DNA from: Escherichia ruysiae
Lineage (GTDB): Bacteria; Pseudomonadota; Gammaproteobacteria; Enterobacterales; Enterobacteriaceae
Length of the DNA: 64,000 nucleotides
NCBI RefSeq assembly: GCF_902498915.1
Contig: NZ_CABVLQ010000001.1
Reading direction: 5' to 3' (one strand)
Positions 43,166 to 52,771 of the stretch are shown piece by piece. How positions within the stretch are numbered: position 1 is the first letter of the stretch; each line of letters opens with the position of its first letter. Both the position numbers and the translations under genes were made by a program. The notes under the pieces are model-generated. The model ran no database searches and had not been told where the DNA came from. It was given only the letters and a program-made list of their open reading frames with translations.

Positions 43166-43355
43166 TCCTGAAAATATGCCTTCACGGTCAGATTGTCAAT
43201 CCGCAGGCTTTGCCGTCTGCGATCCTGCCAGCAAATATTCTTTGCGAGTCGTTACGCAATAATCACAGATGAAACTATGTTATCCGCGAGTCAGCGATAG
43301 ACTGCGTACATGGCGAAAGGAGGTAAGCCGACGATTTCAGCGGGACGCTGAAACG

Positions 43356-43492
43356 GGAAAGCCCCTCCCGAGGAAGGGGCCTAAATAAGGAAAGGGTCAT
43401 GATGAAGATACTCATCATCGTGGTGCTCTTAGTCATTAGCTGGCCAGCTTACTAAGACTACCAGGGCGGGGGAAACCCCGCTCTACCCTCAC
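43356..43492 (-). ncRNA. sibA: Sib antitoxin RNA, copy nearer yegL
   Basis: Second antisense RNA, same structure: TTGACA (43521-43526), 17-base spacer, weaker -10 TAAGTT (43498-43503), hairpin terminator ending near the AAA at 43358-43360. Its -10 is poorer than that of the other copy, so it may be less active. Ends are estimated. Confidence 0.8.
43399..43455 (+). CDS. ibsA: IbsA-type small hydrophobic toxin
   Basis: 18-codon ORF MMKILIIVVLLVISWPAY, identical to the neighbouring copy except for tryptophan in place of phenylalanine near the end. The ribosome site AAGGAAAGGG precedes the ATG. Fully covered by the antisense RNA on the minus strand. Confidence 0.84.
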   Translation: MMKILIIVVLLVISWPAY

Positions 43493-43626
43493 TCCTGAAC
43501 TTATGTTACTCCACCCTTATTGTCAATCTGTAAGCCCACGTTCTTGCGAGGCGAATAGCAAACTTATCTGCGCCGCCGGGCTTAATTCTGAAAGTATCTT
43601 CGCTTGCTCTTAATTTATTATTGCTC

Positions 43627-43641
43627 TCGGTATGATACCGA
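43627..43641. promoter_or_regulatory. Perfect inverted repeat upstream of yegL
   Basis: TCGGTAT-G-ATACCGA, two 7-base arms around one base, ends 31 bases before the yegL ATG. It contains TATGAT, a possible -10 box, so a dimeric repressor bound here could block transcription. No regulator is assigned. Confidence 0.4.
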
Positions 43642-43672
43642 ATCTCAATAATTCTCTAAGAAAGGAACTCTT

Positions 43673-44332
43673 ATGAGCGAACAAATTACGTTTGCCACCA
43701 GCGATTTTGCCAGTAACCCGGAACCACGTTGCCCCTGTATTTTACTGCTGGATGTTTCTGGCTCGATGAGCGGTAGACCCATTAACGAACTTAACGCAGG
43801 ATTGGTGACCTTTCGCGATGAACTGCTTGCCGATCCGCTGGCCTTAAAAAGAGTGGAACTCGGCATTGTGACTTTCGGCCCGGTGCATGTGGAACAACCA
43901 TTTACCAGCGCCGCTAACTTTTTCCCGCCTATCTTGTTTGCTCAGGGCAATACGCCAATGGGCGCTGCAATTACCAAAGCCCTGAATATGGTTGAGGAGC
44001 GGAAACGTGAGTACCGTGCAAATGGTATTTCGTATTATCGCCCGTGGATTTTCTTGATCACCGATGGCGCGCCAACCGATGAGTGGCAGGCTGCTGCCAG
44101 TAAAGTGTTTCAGGGAGAAGAAGATAAGAAGTTTGCCTTCTTTACCATCGGTGTTCAGGGGGCTGATATGAATACTCTGGCACAAATCAGCGTCCGTCAG
44201 CCTTTGCCGTTGCAGGGATTACAATTCCGTGAACTGTTTAGCTGGTTATCTAGTTCGCTACGTTCGGTTTCCCGCTCCACGCCGGGAACGGAAGTTGTAC
44301 TGGAAGCGCCAAAAGGCTGGACGTCAGTGTGA
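43673..44332 (+). CDS. yegL: YegL, VWA-domain protein (TerY-like)
   Basis: 219 residues forming a single von Willebrand A domain with the MIDAS motif D27-x-S29-x-S31 (LLDVSGSMSG) and the distal TDGAPTDEW. TerY-family members act with a PP2C phosphatase and a protein kinase, which are exactly the next two genes. AAAGGAAC precedes the ATG, and a perfect inverted repeat lies 32 bases upstream. The stop overlaps the pphC start by 4 bases. Confidence 0.93.
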   Translation: MSEQITFATSDFASNPEPRCPCILLLDVSGSMSGRPINELNAGLVTFRDELLADPLALKRVELGIVTFGPVHVEQPFTSAANFFPPILFAQGNTPMGAAITKALNMVEERKREYRANGISYYRPWIFLITDGAPTDEWQAAASKVFQGEEDKKFAFFTIGVQGADMNTLAQISVRQPLPLQGLQFRELFSWLSSSLRSVSRSTPGTEVVLEAPKGWTSV

Positions 44333-45090
44333 GCTGGCGTCTGGTCTATTCATCAGCCGTCGGAACGTCGCATATCAGCGCGGACTTACCTTGCCAGGAT
44401 GCCTGCCAGATGCAGGTTGTCTGGCTAAACGACCAGCAACCGTTACTGGTGATGTTCCTTGCTGATGGTGCAGGTAGCGTTTCGCAGGGTGGCGAAGGCG
44501 CGACGCTCGCCGTCAATGAAGCGATGGCGTTTATGATGCAAAAAGTACAGGGTGGTGAATGTGCTCTGAATGATGTGCTTGCGACAGATATTGTGCTGGC
44601 AATTCGCCACCGTATTAGTGCCCGTGCACAAGCTGAAGAACTGGCGGTTCGTGATTTTTCCTGTACTTTTCTGGGCGTTATATCATCAGCGACCGGCACG
44701 TTGATTATGCAGATTGGCGATGGTGGCGTGGTGGTGGATTTTGGTGAAGGGCTACAGCTACCACTAACGCCGATGAATGGCGAATATGCCAATATGACCT
44801 ATTTCATTACTGATGAAGATGCTGTCACGCGCCTTGAGACTTACAGTTGCGATGCGCAGGTGATAAAAGTGGCTGCATTTACGGACGGTATTCAGCGGCT
44901 GGCGTTAAATATGATGGAAAATTCTCCCCATGTACCTTTCTTTGCGCCATTTTTCAATGGACTGGCGTCAGCAACGTCAGAACAACGCGATATATTGCCA
45001 GATTTGCTAAAGCAATTTTTGTCCTGCCCCGCAGTGAATGAACGCACCGATGATGATAAAACGCTGGCGCTGGCCATGTGGTTGCCGTGA
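44329..45090 (+). CDS. pphC: PphC (YegK), PP2C-type Ser/Thr phosphatase
   Basis: 253 residues with PP2C metal-binding motifs: LADGAGSVSQGGEGA (about 44-58) and MQIGDGGVV (about 127-135), plus the late acidic DDDKTLAL. It dephosphorylates Ser/Thr phosphoproteins and is the middle gene of a VWA-phosphatase-kinase trio. The GTG start overlaps the yegL stop (GTGA). The gene overlaps the yegI start region. Confidence 0.92.
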   Translation: MSWRLVYSSAVGTSHISADLPCQDACQMQVVWLNDQQPLLVMFLADGAGSVSQGGEGATLAVNEAMAFMMQKVQGGECALNDVLATDIVLAIRHRISARAQAEELAVRDFSCTFLGVISSATGTLIMQIGDGGVVVDFGEGLQLPLTPMNGEYANMTYFITDEDAVTRLETYSCDAQVIKVAAFTDGIQRLALNMMENSPHVPFFAPFFNGLASATSEQRDILPDLLKQFLSCPAVNERTDDDKTLALAMWLP

Positions 45091-47027
45091 AATCAACTAT
45101 ATATACCGCAGCTGGCGATTGCGTGACGCCAGGTCATGAATTAGGCAAAGGCGGCGAAGGCGCGGTTTATGATATCAATGAGTTTGTCGATAGCGTCGCC
45201 AAGATTTATCACACGCCGCCACCCGCCTTAAAACGGGACAAACTTGCCTTTATGGCTGCGACAGCTGACGCACAGTTGCTCAATTATGTCGCCTGGCCGC
45301 AGTCAACGCTTCACGCTGGACGAGGCGGAAAAGTTATCGGTTTTATGATGCCGAAAGTCTCCGGCAAAGAACCTATTCATATGATCTATAGCCCGGCACA
45401 TCGTCGTCAACGTTACCCTCATTGTGCATGGGATTTTCTACTCTATGTTGCACGCAATATTGCTTCATCTTTTGCTACGGTTCACGAGCACGGGCATGTC
45501 GTGGGTGACGTAAACCAGAACAGCTTTATGGTAGGCCGTGACAGCAAAGTGGTGTTGATCGACAGCGACTCCTTTCAGATTAACGCTAATGGCACGCTGC
45601 ATTTATGCGAAGTCGGCGTGTCGCATTTTACGCCGCCAGAGCTGCAAACCTTGCCGTCATTTGTTGGATTTGAGCGCACCGTAAATCACGATAATTTTGG
45701 CCTTGCGTTGCTGATTTTTCACGTCTTGTTTGGTGGTCGGCATCCTTATTCCGGTGTACCGCTTATTGCCGAAGCGGGTAATGCGTTGGAGAAGGATATT
45801 GCTCATTTCCGTTATGCCTATGCATCAGACAATCAGCGACGTGGCTTAAAACCGCCGCCACGATCTATTCCGCTATCGATGTTACCGGGTGATGTTGAAG
45901 GCATGTTTCAGCAGGCATTCACCGAAAGTGGCGTGGCAACCGCGCGTCCGACGGCAAAAGCGTGGGTAGCGGCACTGGATTCTTTACGCCAACAGTTAAA
46001 GAAATGTACTGCTTCGGTAATGCATGTTTACCCCGGTCATTTGACCGACTGCCCGTGGTGTGCGCTGGATAATCAAGGCGTTATCTATTTTATTGATCTC
46101 GGCGAAGAGGTTGTTACCACCGGCGGGGATTTTGTGCTGGCGAAAGTCTGGGCGATGGTGATGGCATCAGTAGCACCGCCAGCATTGCAACTGCCATTAC
46201 CCGATCACTTCCAACCGACTGGCAGGCCGCTTCCTTTAGGCCTGTTACGGAGTGAATACATCATTCTGATTGAGATCGCACTGTCAGCGTTATCGTTGTT
46301 GCTTTGCGGCCTTCAGGCAGAACCGCGTTATATTATTTTAGTTCCTGTGCTGGCGGCTATCTGGATTATTGGCAGCCTGACAAGCAAAGCGTACAAAGCA
46401 GAAATCCAGCAACGCCGTGAGGCGTTTAATCGTGCAAAAATGGACTATGACCATTTAGTTAACCAGATCCAGCAGATGGGTGGGCTGGAAGGTTTTATCG
46501 CCAAACGGACGATGCTTGAAAAAATGAAGGACGAGCTTTTGGGATTGCCGGAAGACGAAAAACGCGAGTTGACAGCACTTCACAACACCGCAAGGGAACG
46601 CCAGAAGCAGAAGTTTCTGGAGGGATTTTTTATTGATGTTGCTTCTATTCCCGGCGTTGGTCCCGCGCGTAAAGCGGCGTTACGTTCCTTTGGTATCGAA
46701 ACAGCGGCAGATGTGACCCGGCGCGGCGTTAAACAAGTGAAAGGATTTGGCGACCATCTGACTCAGGCGGTTATTGACTGGAAAGCGAGTTGCGAACGCC
46801 GTTTTGTTTTCAGGCCGAACGAAGCGGTAACGCCAGCAGACAGACAAGCGGTAATGGCGAAAATGACCGCCAAACGTCATCGGCTGGAAGCCGCATTGAC
46901 AGAGGGCGCGGCAGAGTTACAGCGATTTCGCCTTCATGCTCCCGCACGCACCATGCCGTTGATGGCGCCGTTACATCAGGCGGCAGGAAAACTGGCTCAG
47001 GCGCAGGCAGATTTAAGCCGCTGCTGA
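45078..47027 (+). CDS. yegI: YegI, protein kinase with membrane and helix-hairpin-helix parts
   Basis: Ser/Thr protein kinase-like protein of up to 649 residues. The kinase domain lies at about 1-310: glycine loop LGKGGEGAVYDI, VAKIY with the lysine, catalytic loop VVGDVNQNSFMV, and DSDSF in place of DFG. Two membrane helices follow at about 393-435, then a coiled coil and a helix-hairpin-helix stretch (IPGVGPARKAALRSFGIE, about 528-545). The start is uncertain: GTG at 45078, or GTG at 45087, which would overlap the pphC stop as GTGA. Confidence 0.92.
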   Translation: MVAVKSTIYTAAGDCVTPGHELGKGGEGAVYDINEFVDSVAKIYHTPPPALKRDKLAFMAATADAQLLNYVAWPQSTLHAGRGGKVIGFMMPKVSGKEPIHMIYSPAHRRQRYPHCAWDFLLYVARNIASSFATVHEHGHVVGDVNQNSFMVGRDSKVVLIDSDSFQINANGTLHLCEVGVSHFTPPELQTLPSFVGFERTVNHDNFGLALLIFHVLFGGRHPYSGVPLIAEAGNALEKDIAHFRYAYASDNQRRGLKPPPRSIPLSMLPGDVEGMFQQAFTESGVATARPTAKAWVAALDSLRQQLKKCTASVMHVYPGHLTDCPWCALDNQGVIYFIDLGEEVVTTGGDFVLAKVWAMVMASVAPPALQLPLPDHFQPTGRPLPLGLLRSEYIILIEIALSALSLLLCGLQAEPRYIILVPVLAAIWIIGSLTSKAYKAEIQQRREAFNRAKMDYDHLVNQIQQMGGLEGFIAKRTMLEKMKDELLGLPEDEKRELTALHNTARERQKQKFLEGFFIDVASIPGVGPARKAALRSFGIETAADVTRRGVKQVKGFGDHLTQAVIDWKASCERRFVFRPNEAVTPADRQAVMAKMTAKRHRLEAALTEGAAELQRFRLHAPARTMPLMAPLHQAAGKLAQAQADLSRC

Positions 47028-47039
47028 GCCATTTCTTAT

Positions 47040-48392
47040 TTAACGAAATACTACTTCTGCCCAGCGCGCCAGCCCGGCGGTGACGGAGCCAAAATCGTCG
47101 CCACCTGCAATCGGGATGCCCGGCAGCTGTTCCGCCAGTGCCTTTTTAATCAGCGGCGATCGGGCGCTACCACCTGTCAGATAGATGACGTCTGGTTTTT
47201 CCTGGGCGTTATCCAGCGCCAGTTGCACCTGTTCCAGAATCCGCGCCAGCGGCTGGTTGAGGGCGCTTTCCAGTCCATGCTGGCTAATCAACGTTGCCAG
47301 TTTGTCACCGATAAACGGCAGCGACGCGCAGGTTTCCGCTGCGCTTGAAAGGGCAATTTTGCACTCTTCCGCGCTGCGCACCAGACGATAACTTAAACGT
47401 TGCCGCCAGACTTTCTGTAACAGGGCGACTTTCTCTGGCTCGCGGGCGTCGCGTACCAGGTCGTTAAGCAGGCGACCGTTGGCGCTACTGTAGAAATCAC
47501 TCTGCGCAGGTACGTCGTTGATGGCAACCGCATTCCACCACGGTAGGATCGGCAGGGCGATACCTTTTTCGGTTTCGCCCCCCATGCCCAGCAGCGGCAT
47601 CAGATGTTTAAATGCCAGCGCGATATCCAGATCGTTACCACCAATACGGCAACCACTGTGACCCAGTAGGCTGGATTCACGATCGAGACGCGAACGCCAC
47701 TGCGGCCCCATCAGCAACAATGAACAGTCAGTAGTACCACCGCCGATATCCACCACCAGTACGCGTTTTTCTTCCTGCAAGGTTGCTTCGTAATCCAGCC
47801 CTGCCGCCACCGGCTCGTACTGGAATACCACATCCTTGAATCCGGCACGCTTCGCCGCACGTTCCAGAATCCCTTGCGCCTGGGCGTTTGCTTCATCGCC
47901 GCCCAATCCCTGGAAGTTGATTGGACGACCAATGACTGCCTGGGTAATTGTTTCTGGCAGTTGCGCCTGCGCTTGTTGGCGAATGTGCAACATCATTGCG
48001 CAGACCAGATCCTCAAACAGCGCCACCTGCTGTGGTTTTAACCCGCTGGCACCGAGGAACGATTTCGGTGATTTCACAAACCACACTTCTTCCGGATCAT
48101 CAATATACTGCGCCAGTGAGGAAAGACCGAACTGCACGCTTTTCGCCGTGACGTCGATATCTTCTTCGCGGTTATAACGAAGCGCCCGACGTAACAGCGC
48201 CTGCGTTTCATCATCGTTTGCCGGAACATCATGATGGCGGTACAGCCACTCGCTTACTGCTTCACGCGTTGGTGCGCAAAGCATTGAAGGCAGCAGTGTG
48301 CTGTCATTTTCCATTTTCAACATCTGCGGTTTACCGTCGCGCATCACCGCCACTGAACAGTTTGCTGTACCGTAATCAAAACCAATAAACAC
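47040..48392 (-). CDS. yegD: YegD, Hsp70-like ATPase
   Basis: Actin-fold ATPase related to DnaK nucleotide-binding domains, 450 residues from GTG at 48392 as in K-12. Motifs: FIGFDYGTANCSVAV at the N-terminus, VVDIGGGTTDCSLL in the middle and LTGGSARSP near the end. The substrate-binding domain of true Hsp70 is absent. An in-frame extension to 48623 exists but overlaps alkA and lacks similarity. Convergent with yegI. Confidence 0.93.
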   Translation of the reverse strand: MFIGFDYGTANCSVAVMRDGKPQMLKMENDSTLLPSMLCAPTREAVSEWLYRHHDVPANDDETQALLRRALRYNREEDIDVTAKSVQFGLSSLAQYIDDPEEVWFVKSPKSFLGASGLKPQQVALFEDLVCAMMLHIRQQAQAQLPETITQAVIGRPINFQGLGGDEANAQAQGILERAAKRAGFKDVVFQYEPVAAGLDYEATLQEEKRVLVVDIGGGTTDCSLLLMGPQWRSRLDRESSLLGHSGCRIGGNDLDIALAFKHLMPLLGMGGETEKGIALPILPWWNAVAINDVPAQSDFYSSANGRLLNDLVRDAREPEKVALLQKVWRQRLSYRLVRSAEECKIALSSAAETCASLPFIGDKLATLISQHGLESALNQPLARILEQVQLALDNAQEKPDVIYLTGGSARSPLIKKALAEQLPGIPIAGGDDFGSVTAGLARWAEVVFR

Positions 48393-48525
48393 GAAATAAT
48401 CCCCATGCCGGTGAAGAAGGGGCGTGACTTTAGCGAAATGTTGCCGTCGCGACAACCGGAATATGAAAGCAAAGCGCAGCGTCTGAATAACGTTTATGCT
48501 GAAAGCGGATAAAAAAGGAGATGCG

Positions 48526-49374
48526 ATGTATACCCTGAACTGGCAGCCGCCGTATGACTGGTCGTGGATGTTGGGATTTCTTGCCGTCCGTGCGGTGAGT
48601 GGCGTAGAAACAGTCACGGACAATTATTATGCCCGTAGTCTGGCGGTGGGCGAACATCGCGGCGTGATAAAGGCGGTTCCTGATGTCGAAACTAATACGT
48701 TGCAAGTGAATGTAAGTTCGGGATTAGAAGCGGTAGCGACCGAGTGCCTGGCGAAAATGAGCCGCCTGTTTGATCTGCAATGTAATCCGCAGATTGTTAA
48801 CGGTGCATTGGGCGAGTTAGGCGCTGCGCGGCCAGGGCTACGTCTGCCCGGGAGTGTTGATGCTTTTGAGCAGGGCGTGCGCGCGATTTTAGGCCAACTG
48901 GTGAGCGTGGCGATGGCGGCAAAATTGACTGCCAAAGTAGCGCAGCTTTATGGCGAACGGCTGGATGATTTCCCTGAATATGTCTGCTTTCCCACGCCCC
49001 AACGACTGGCTGCAGCCGACCCGCAGGCACTAAAAGGGTTGGGGATGCCGTTGAAACGGGCAGAGGCGCTGATTCATTTAGCCAATGCGGCACTGGATGG
49101 CTCCTTGCCGATGAAAATGCCGGGCGACGTTGAGCAAGCGATGAAAACGCTGCAAACATTTCCTGGAATTGGGCGCTGGACGGCGAATTATTTCGCCTTG
49201 CGTGGCTGGCAAGCGAAAGATGTTTTCCTGCCGGATGATTATTTGATTAAACAGCGATTTCCAGGAATGACGCCGGCACAAATCCGCCGTTATGCCGAAC
49301 GCTGGAAACCCTGGCGTTCTTATGCGCTGTTGCATATCTGGTATACGGAAGGCTGGCAACCAGAAGAAGTATGA
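48526..49374 (+). CDS. alkA: AlkA 3-methyladenine DNA glycosylase II
   Basis: Base-excision glycosylase of the adaptive response, 282 residues from ATG at 48526. The helix-hairpin-helix FPGIGRWTANYFAL precedes the catalytic aspartate D238 (LPDDYLIKQRF). The start matches MYTLNWQPPYDWSWMLGFL. Residues about 27-70 (VETVTDNYY..., VPDVETNTLQVNVSSG) differ more from K-12, as I recall it, than the rest of the protein does, suggesting an allelic exchange. It is divergent from yegD. Confidence 0.96.
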   Translation: MYTLNWQPPYDWSWMLGFLAVRAVSGVETVTDNYYARSLAVGEHRGVIKAVPDVETNTLQVNVSSGLEAVATECLAKMSRLFDLQCNPQIVNGALGELGAARPGLRLPGSVDAFEQGVRAILGQLVSVAMAAKLTAKVAQLYGERLDDFPEYVCFPTPQRLAAADPQALKGLGMPLKRAEALIHLANAALDGSLPMKMPGDVEQAMKTLQTFPGIGRWTANYFALRGWQAKDVFLPDDYLIKQRFPGMTPAQIRRYAERWKPWRSYALLHIWYTEGWQPEEV

Positions 49375-49412
49375 TGCTGGTCGTCTTATCCAGTCTGGGG
49401 AATGAGCGAATT

Positions 49413-49449
49413 GTAGACCTGATAAGACGCGTCAGCGTCGCATCAGGCA
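49413..49449. repeat. REP element between alkA and dgcE
   Basis: Palindromic GTAGACCTGATAAGACGC/GCGTCGCATCAGGC unit typical of enterobacterial REP/BIME sequences, placed between two convergent genes where it can act as a terminator or mRNA stabiliser. Confidence 0.8.
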
Positions 49450-49453
49450 ATAC

Positions 49454-52400
49454 TCAGTTAATCGCGAAATAACTGCTATTAATCAGCAAATCCAGAGGCT
49501 GAGCGTCGGCAATGACATCGCCATAAATCAGATCAACACCCATGCCGGAAAGCGTATCCATCACCAGCGGCAACGCTACTGGCCCCGCGATGGTCTTCAC
49601 TCCCAGCCGCTGGGCATGACCCTGAATGATCGATATCAGCATCTCATCCATCAAATTCCCCTGTACGCTGGCGCATAACTCACCGTCGAGCAGCAGATAA
49701 TCCGCCATATTTGCCTTCAGCGTGTTGAAGAGCTGCAGATCGCGCCCCACCTGACTGAGCACGATCCGGCAGCCTGCCAGCCGCAATTTATGCATATTTT
49801 CTGCGTGGTCGAAAATCGCTTCAGCCGGAATAATCAGATGTAATAACCGTGACGGTAGGGAACTGCTTTCCAGTTGCTCAAGCAGTTTATCCACCAGCGG
49901 GGCGCTGCTTAACCCGGCAACGGAAAGGGGGAGGGCGATGCTTAAGCCTTTACTGGCAACCGCTTTTGCTGTCTGCTGGAAAAACTCATGTAATATCCGA
50001 CGATCAAGGGCGTGATTGAGCGCCGGATCGCTGAAACTACGACGAAATGCCAGTTCATCAATAGTCTCACCTTCACTACTCCAGAGCTTAAGCGAAATCA
50101 GCCACAAATTACGCGTAGCCGGGATTCGTGGTGAAGCGACGCCGTGGGCGATCATCATCAGTTGATTCTCTTTGATCATCCGCCACTGTTCATCGAGTGA
50201 CATCATCGCCTGTTCGCTATGTTTGGCAGTTTGCTGTGGTTCGTAAATCGTCACCCGACCACGCCCACCATTTTTCGAAGCATAACAGGCGATATCGGCC
50301 TGCGACATCACGTCTGCCGCCTGATGATTGCTGTCATCGATAAGGGTAATCCCTGCGCTGGCACCTACCCGATGCACGCGGCCTTCCCACATAAAGTGAT
50401 AGTCATTAATCGCACTGATAATGCGTGTGGCGATAAAGCGGGCACTTTCAACATTACAGTCCGGTAGCAACAGACCAAATTCATCACCGCCGAGTCGCGC
50501 CAGCACATCGCTGGAGCGCAACATACTGAGCATCAACGACGCCAGTTCACGCAGTAAAGCATCGCCCGCCGCGTGCCCGGCGCTGTCATTCACCGCTTTA
50601 AAGTGATCAAGATCGATAAACACCAGTGCATGTCGATGATGCGTGCTGCTTACCGTTTGCAGCAGTATTCGCAGTTGTTTTTCAAAACTGGCGCGGTTAG
50701 TGAGATGCGTCAGGGCATCATGGGAGGCGCTATAACTAAGCTGGCGCAGCATTTTGCGTGACTCAGTCACATCCTGAATGACCAGTACCGAACCAATATT
50801 GCTGCCATCCAGCGTACTTAACGGCGTAATGCTGTAATGGACGTCGTAGCTTCCGCCGTTGCGGCAGTGGAGAACGACATCTTGTTCAATAGCGGAACGC
50901 GACGTGTCGGCACTGTAAATGTTCTCCATTAACGGCCCATTGTCGCCAAATGTAATTTGCAACGCTGTTAATAGAGGAACGCCCAACGCCTCTTCTTGTG
51001 TCCAGCCGCTCATCTTCTCTGCAACCGGATTCATAAAGGTAATTTTCATCGCCATATCAATACAGACCACGGCTTCGCCGATGGAATCCAGCGTAATGTG
51101 CAGGCGCTCTTTTTCCTGAAACAGCGCCTCGTTCAGCTGTTTCACTTCGGTCATATCAATGTTAATACCGAGCAATCGTTCGACTTCGCCTTCTTTATTC
51201 AGCACCCGATTGGCGAGGGCGCGGATATGACGAATACCGTCTTTCACGGTGATGCGAAATTCCAGCTTAAAGGGCAAGCGAGCCTGTAATGAATCACGAA
51301 TCACTTTTTCGGCGTGTTGGCGATCTTCCGGCAGCACACAGTCATACCACACCTGCCAGTTCGGTTTGATATGTGGCGAAATTTCATATAGCTCGAACAT
51401 CCGCTTATCCCAACTAAAAATATCCGGCTTCAGTTCCCACTCCCAGATGCCAATCCCACCCGCTTCATTAGCCAGCGTTATCCGCTCCATCAGGCGTTTG
51501 TTAATCTGTTCGGTGCGTTTAAGATCGTTTATGTCTTCAATCTGCGCAATAAAGTAGAGCGGCGTGCCATCGGTGTGGCGTACCAGCGAGACGGCAAGCA
51601 GCGCCCAGACAACGTCGCCATTACGGTTGTAATAACGTTTCTCCATCGAGTAGGTATTTATTTCACCGCTAATTAGCTTCTCAACGTGTTGCAGATCTTT
51701 ATTGAGATCTTCCGGCCAGGTAAGTTGCTGGAAGGTGAGGGCGCGCAACTCTTCCTGGCTGTAACCGAGAAACTGGCATAACGCTTTGTTGGATTGCAGC
51801 CATTGCCCCTCGGTGCCCACTAATGCCATGCCGATGGCGGAATATTCCATAGCGTTACGAAAGCGGGTTTCGCTTTCTGAAATATGCTTGCGTTCAGCGC
51901 GAAAGGCGTACATCACCATGGTCATGATGTTGGCGGGCAGCAGGATCAGCAAAAATGGTAGCCACGGTACGTGACTCATCAAGTAGGTTCGCGGCGTGGC
52001 AAGTAAAGTCGGATCGGCCGCCATCATCAGCGACACCATCATCACTGTAGTGAGGAAGATCAAAAAGGCTTCCATCCGTGGCAGGCGCACGGCACTCCAC
52101 ATCAGTAGCACAATAATGAAAGTAAAAGGCCACGGTAGATATAGCATCGAGAGCCAGCTTAACGTCAGCGTGATGGCTAATGTTAGTAGTGTTTCAAACA
52201 ACAGCCGTGGATCACGGTGACGGAGCAGGTAATGTGGCTTAAATAACAATCCTAGCGGTACTAGCGCCAGTGCGCCGATTGATTCGGAAAGTACCCAGAT
52301 TAGAAATGCTCTAAGCGGATCGTCGTCTGATACCAGCAGGATAACCAGCACGCCACCCAATACTGGCGGCACGATGGCGCTGCCAAATGCGAGACGTAGC

Positions 52401-52771
52401 CAGTCAGCCAGATTTTGCAGTGGGTTATACCACGGCAGCAATTTCCGCAGCAGCATTGCCCCCACGACGGCCTCAACAATGTTGATTGCCGTCCACGTCA
52501 TATTCAGCGAACTGGTAGAGAAGAGCAGTACGGATGCGGCGATATTCCCCAGCGAGCAGGCCAATGCGATTCCCGGCCACATCCGTCCGGCATGGCGGTA
52601 AAATGCCACCATCATAATGGACGTAGGGAACCAGAGTGGCGCAAGTTGCGTACCGAACTGTGAAAGCTCAAGCGAGAAAAGGGTAAAGATGAATGAGACT
52701 AAACCTAAACTGACGAGGTGAAGCAGGGGATGAGGCAGGGTAATTAAAACACGTTGTGATGGTTTACTCAT
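49454..52771 (-). CDS. dgcE: DgcE (YegE) diguanylate cyclase with MASE1, PAS, GGDEF and degenerate EAL
   Basis: Top-level diguanylate cyclase of the curli/cellulose control cascade; 1105 residues as in K-12. An N-terminal MASE1 membrane domain of about eight helices (20-290) is followed by three PAS/PAC units (about 300-660), a GGDEF domain with an intact LARLGGDEFGLLL active site and upstream RxxD-type region, and a C-terminal EAL-like domain lacking the catalytic ExL motif. Transcribed leftward, divergent from udk. Confidence 0.95.
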   Translation of the reverse strand: MSKPSQRVLITLPHPLLHLVSLGLVSFIFTLFSLELSQFGTQLAPLWFPTSIMMVAFYRHAGRMWPGIALACSLGNIAASVLLFSTSSLNMTWTAINIVEAVVGAMLLRKLLPWYNPLQNLADWLRLAFGSAIVPPVLGGVLVILLVSDDDPLRAFLIWVLSESIGALALVPLGLLFKPHYLLRHRDPRLLFETLLTLAITLTLSWLSMLYLPWPFTFIIVLLMWSAVRLPRMEAFLIFLTTVMMVSLMMAADPTLLATPRTYLMSHVPWLPFLLILLPANIMTMVMYAFRAERKHISESETRFRNAMEYSAIGMALVGTEGQWLQSNKALCQFLGYSQEELRALTFQQLTWPEDLNKDLQHVEKLISGEINTYSMEKRYYNRNGDVVWALLAVSLVRHTDGTPLYFIAQIEDINDLKRTEQINKRLMERITLANEAGGIGIWEWELKPDIFSWDKRMFELYEISPHIKPNWQVWYDCVLPEDRQHAEKVIRDSLQARLPFKLEFRITVKDGIRHIRALANRVLNKEGEVERLLGINIDMTEVKQLNEALFQEKERLHITLDSIGEAVVCIDMAMKITFMNPVAEKMSGWTQEEALGVPLLTALQITFGDNGPLMENIYSADTSRSAIEQDVVLHCRNGGSYDVHYSITPLSTLDGSNIGSVLVIQDVTESRKMLRQLSYSASHDALTHLTNRASFEKQLRILLQTVSSTHHRHALVFIDLDHFKAVNDSAGHAAGDALLRELASLMLSMLRSSDVLARLGGDEFGLLLPDCNVESARFIATRIISAINDYHFMWEGRVHRVGASAGITLIDDSNHQAADVMSQADIACYASKNGGRGRVTIYEPQQTAKHSEQAMMSLDEQWRMIKENQLMMIAHGVASPRIPATRNLWLISLKLWSSEGETIDELAFRRSFSDPALNHALDRRILHEFFQQTAKAVASKGLSIALPLSVAGLSSAPLVDKLLEQLESSSLPSRLLHLIIPAEAIFDHAENMHKLRLAGCRIVLSQVGRDLQLFNTLKANMADYLLLDGELCASVQGNLMDEMLISIIQGHAQRLGVKTIAGPVALPLVMDTLSGMGVDLIYGDVIADAQPLDLLINSSYFAIN

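Larger units (their letters stand above)
42962..43500. repeat. Tandem sib/ibs duplication
   Basis: Two copies of a roughly 200-base unit (about 42962-43170 and 43289-43500, period 327) each hold one ibs toxin ORF on the plus strand and its antisense sib RNA on the minus strand. The copies differ at scattered bases. The 118-base spacer between them is unrelated sequence carrying the first sib promoter. Confidence 0.85.

Noticed and set aside
42962..43500. Repeated sequence considered as a CRISPR array
   Set aside because: Only two long copies with period 327 that contain promoters, ORFs and terminators; they are sib/ibs units.
48393..48623. 77-codon N-terminal extension of yegD
   Set aside because: The extension overlaps the alkA start region antisense, and the Hsp70-like domain begins at GTG 48392.
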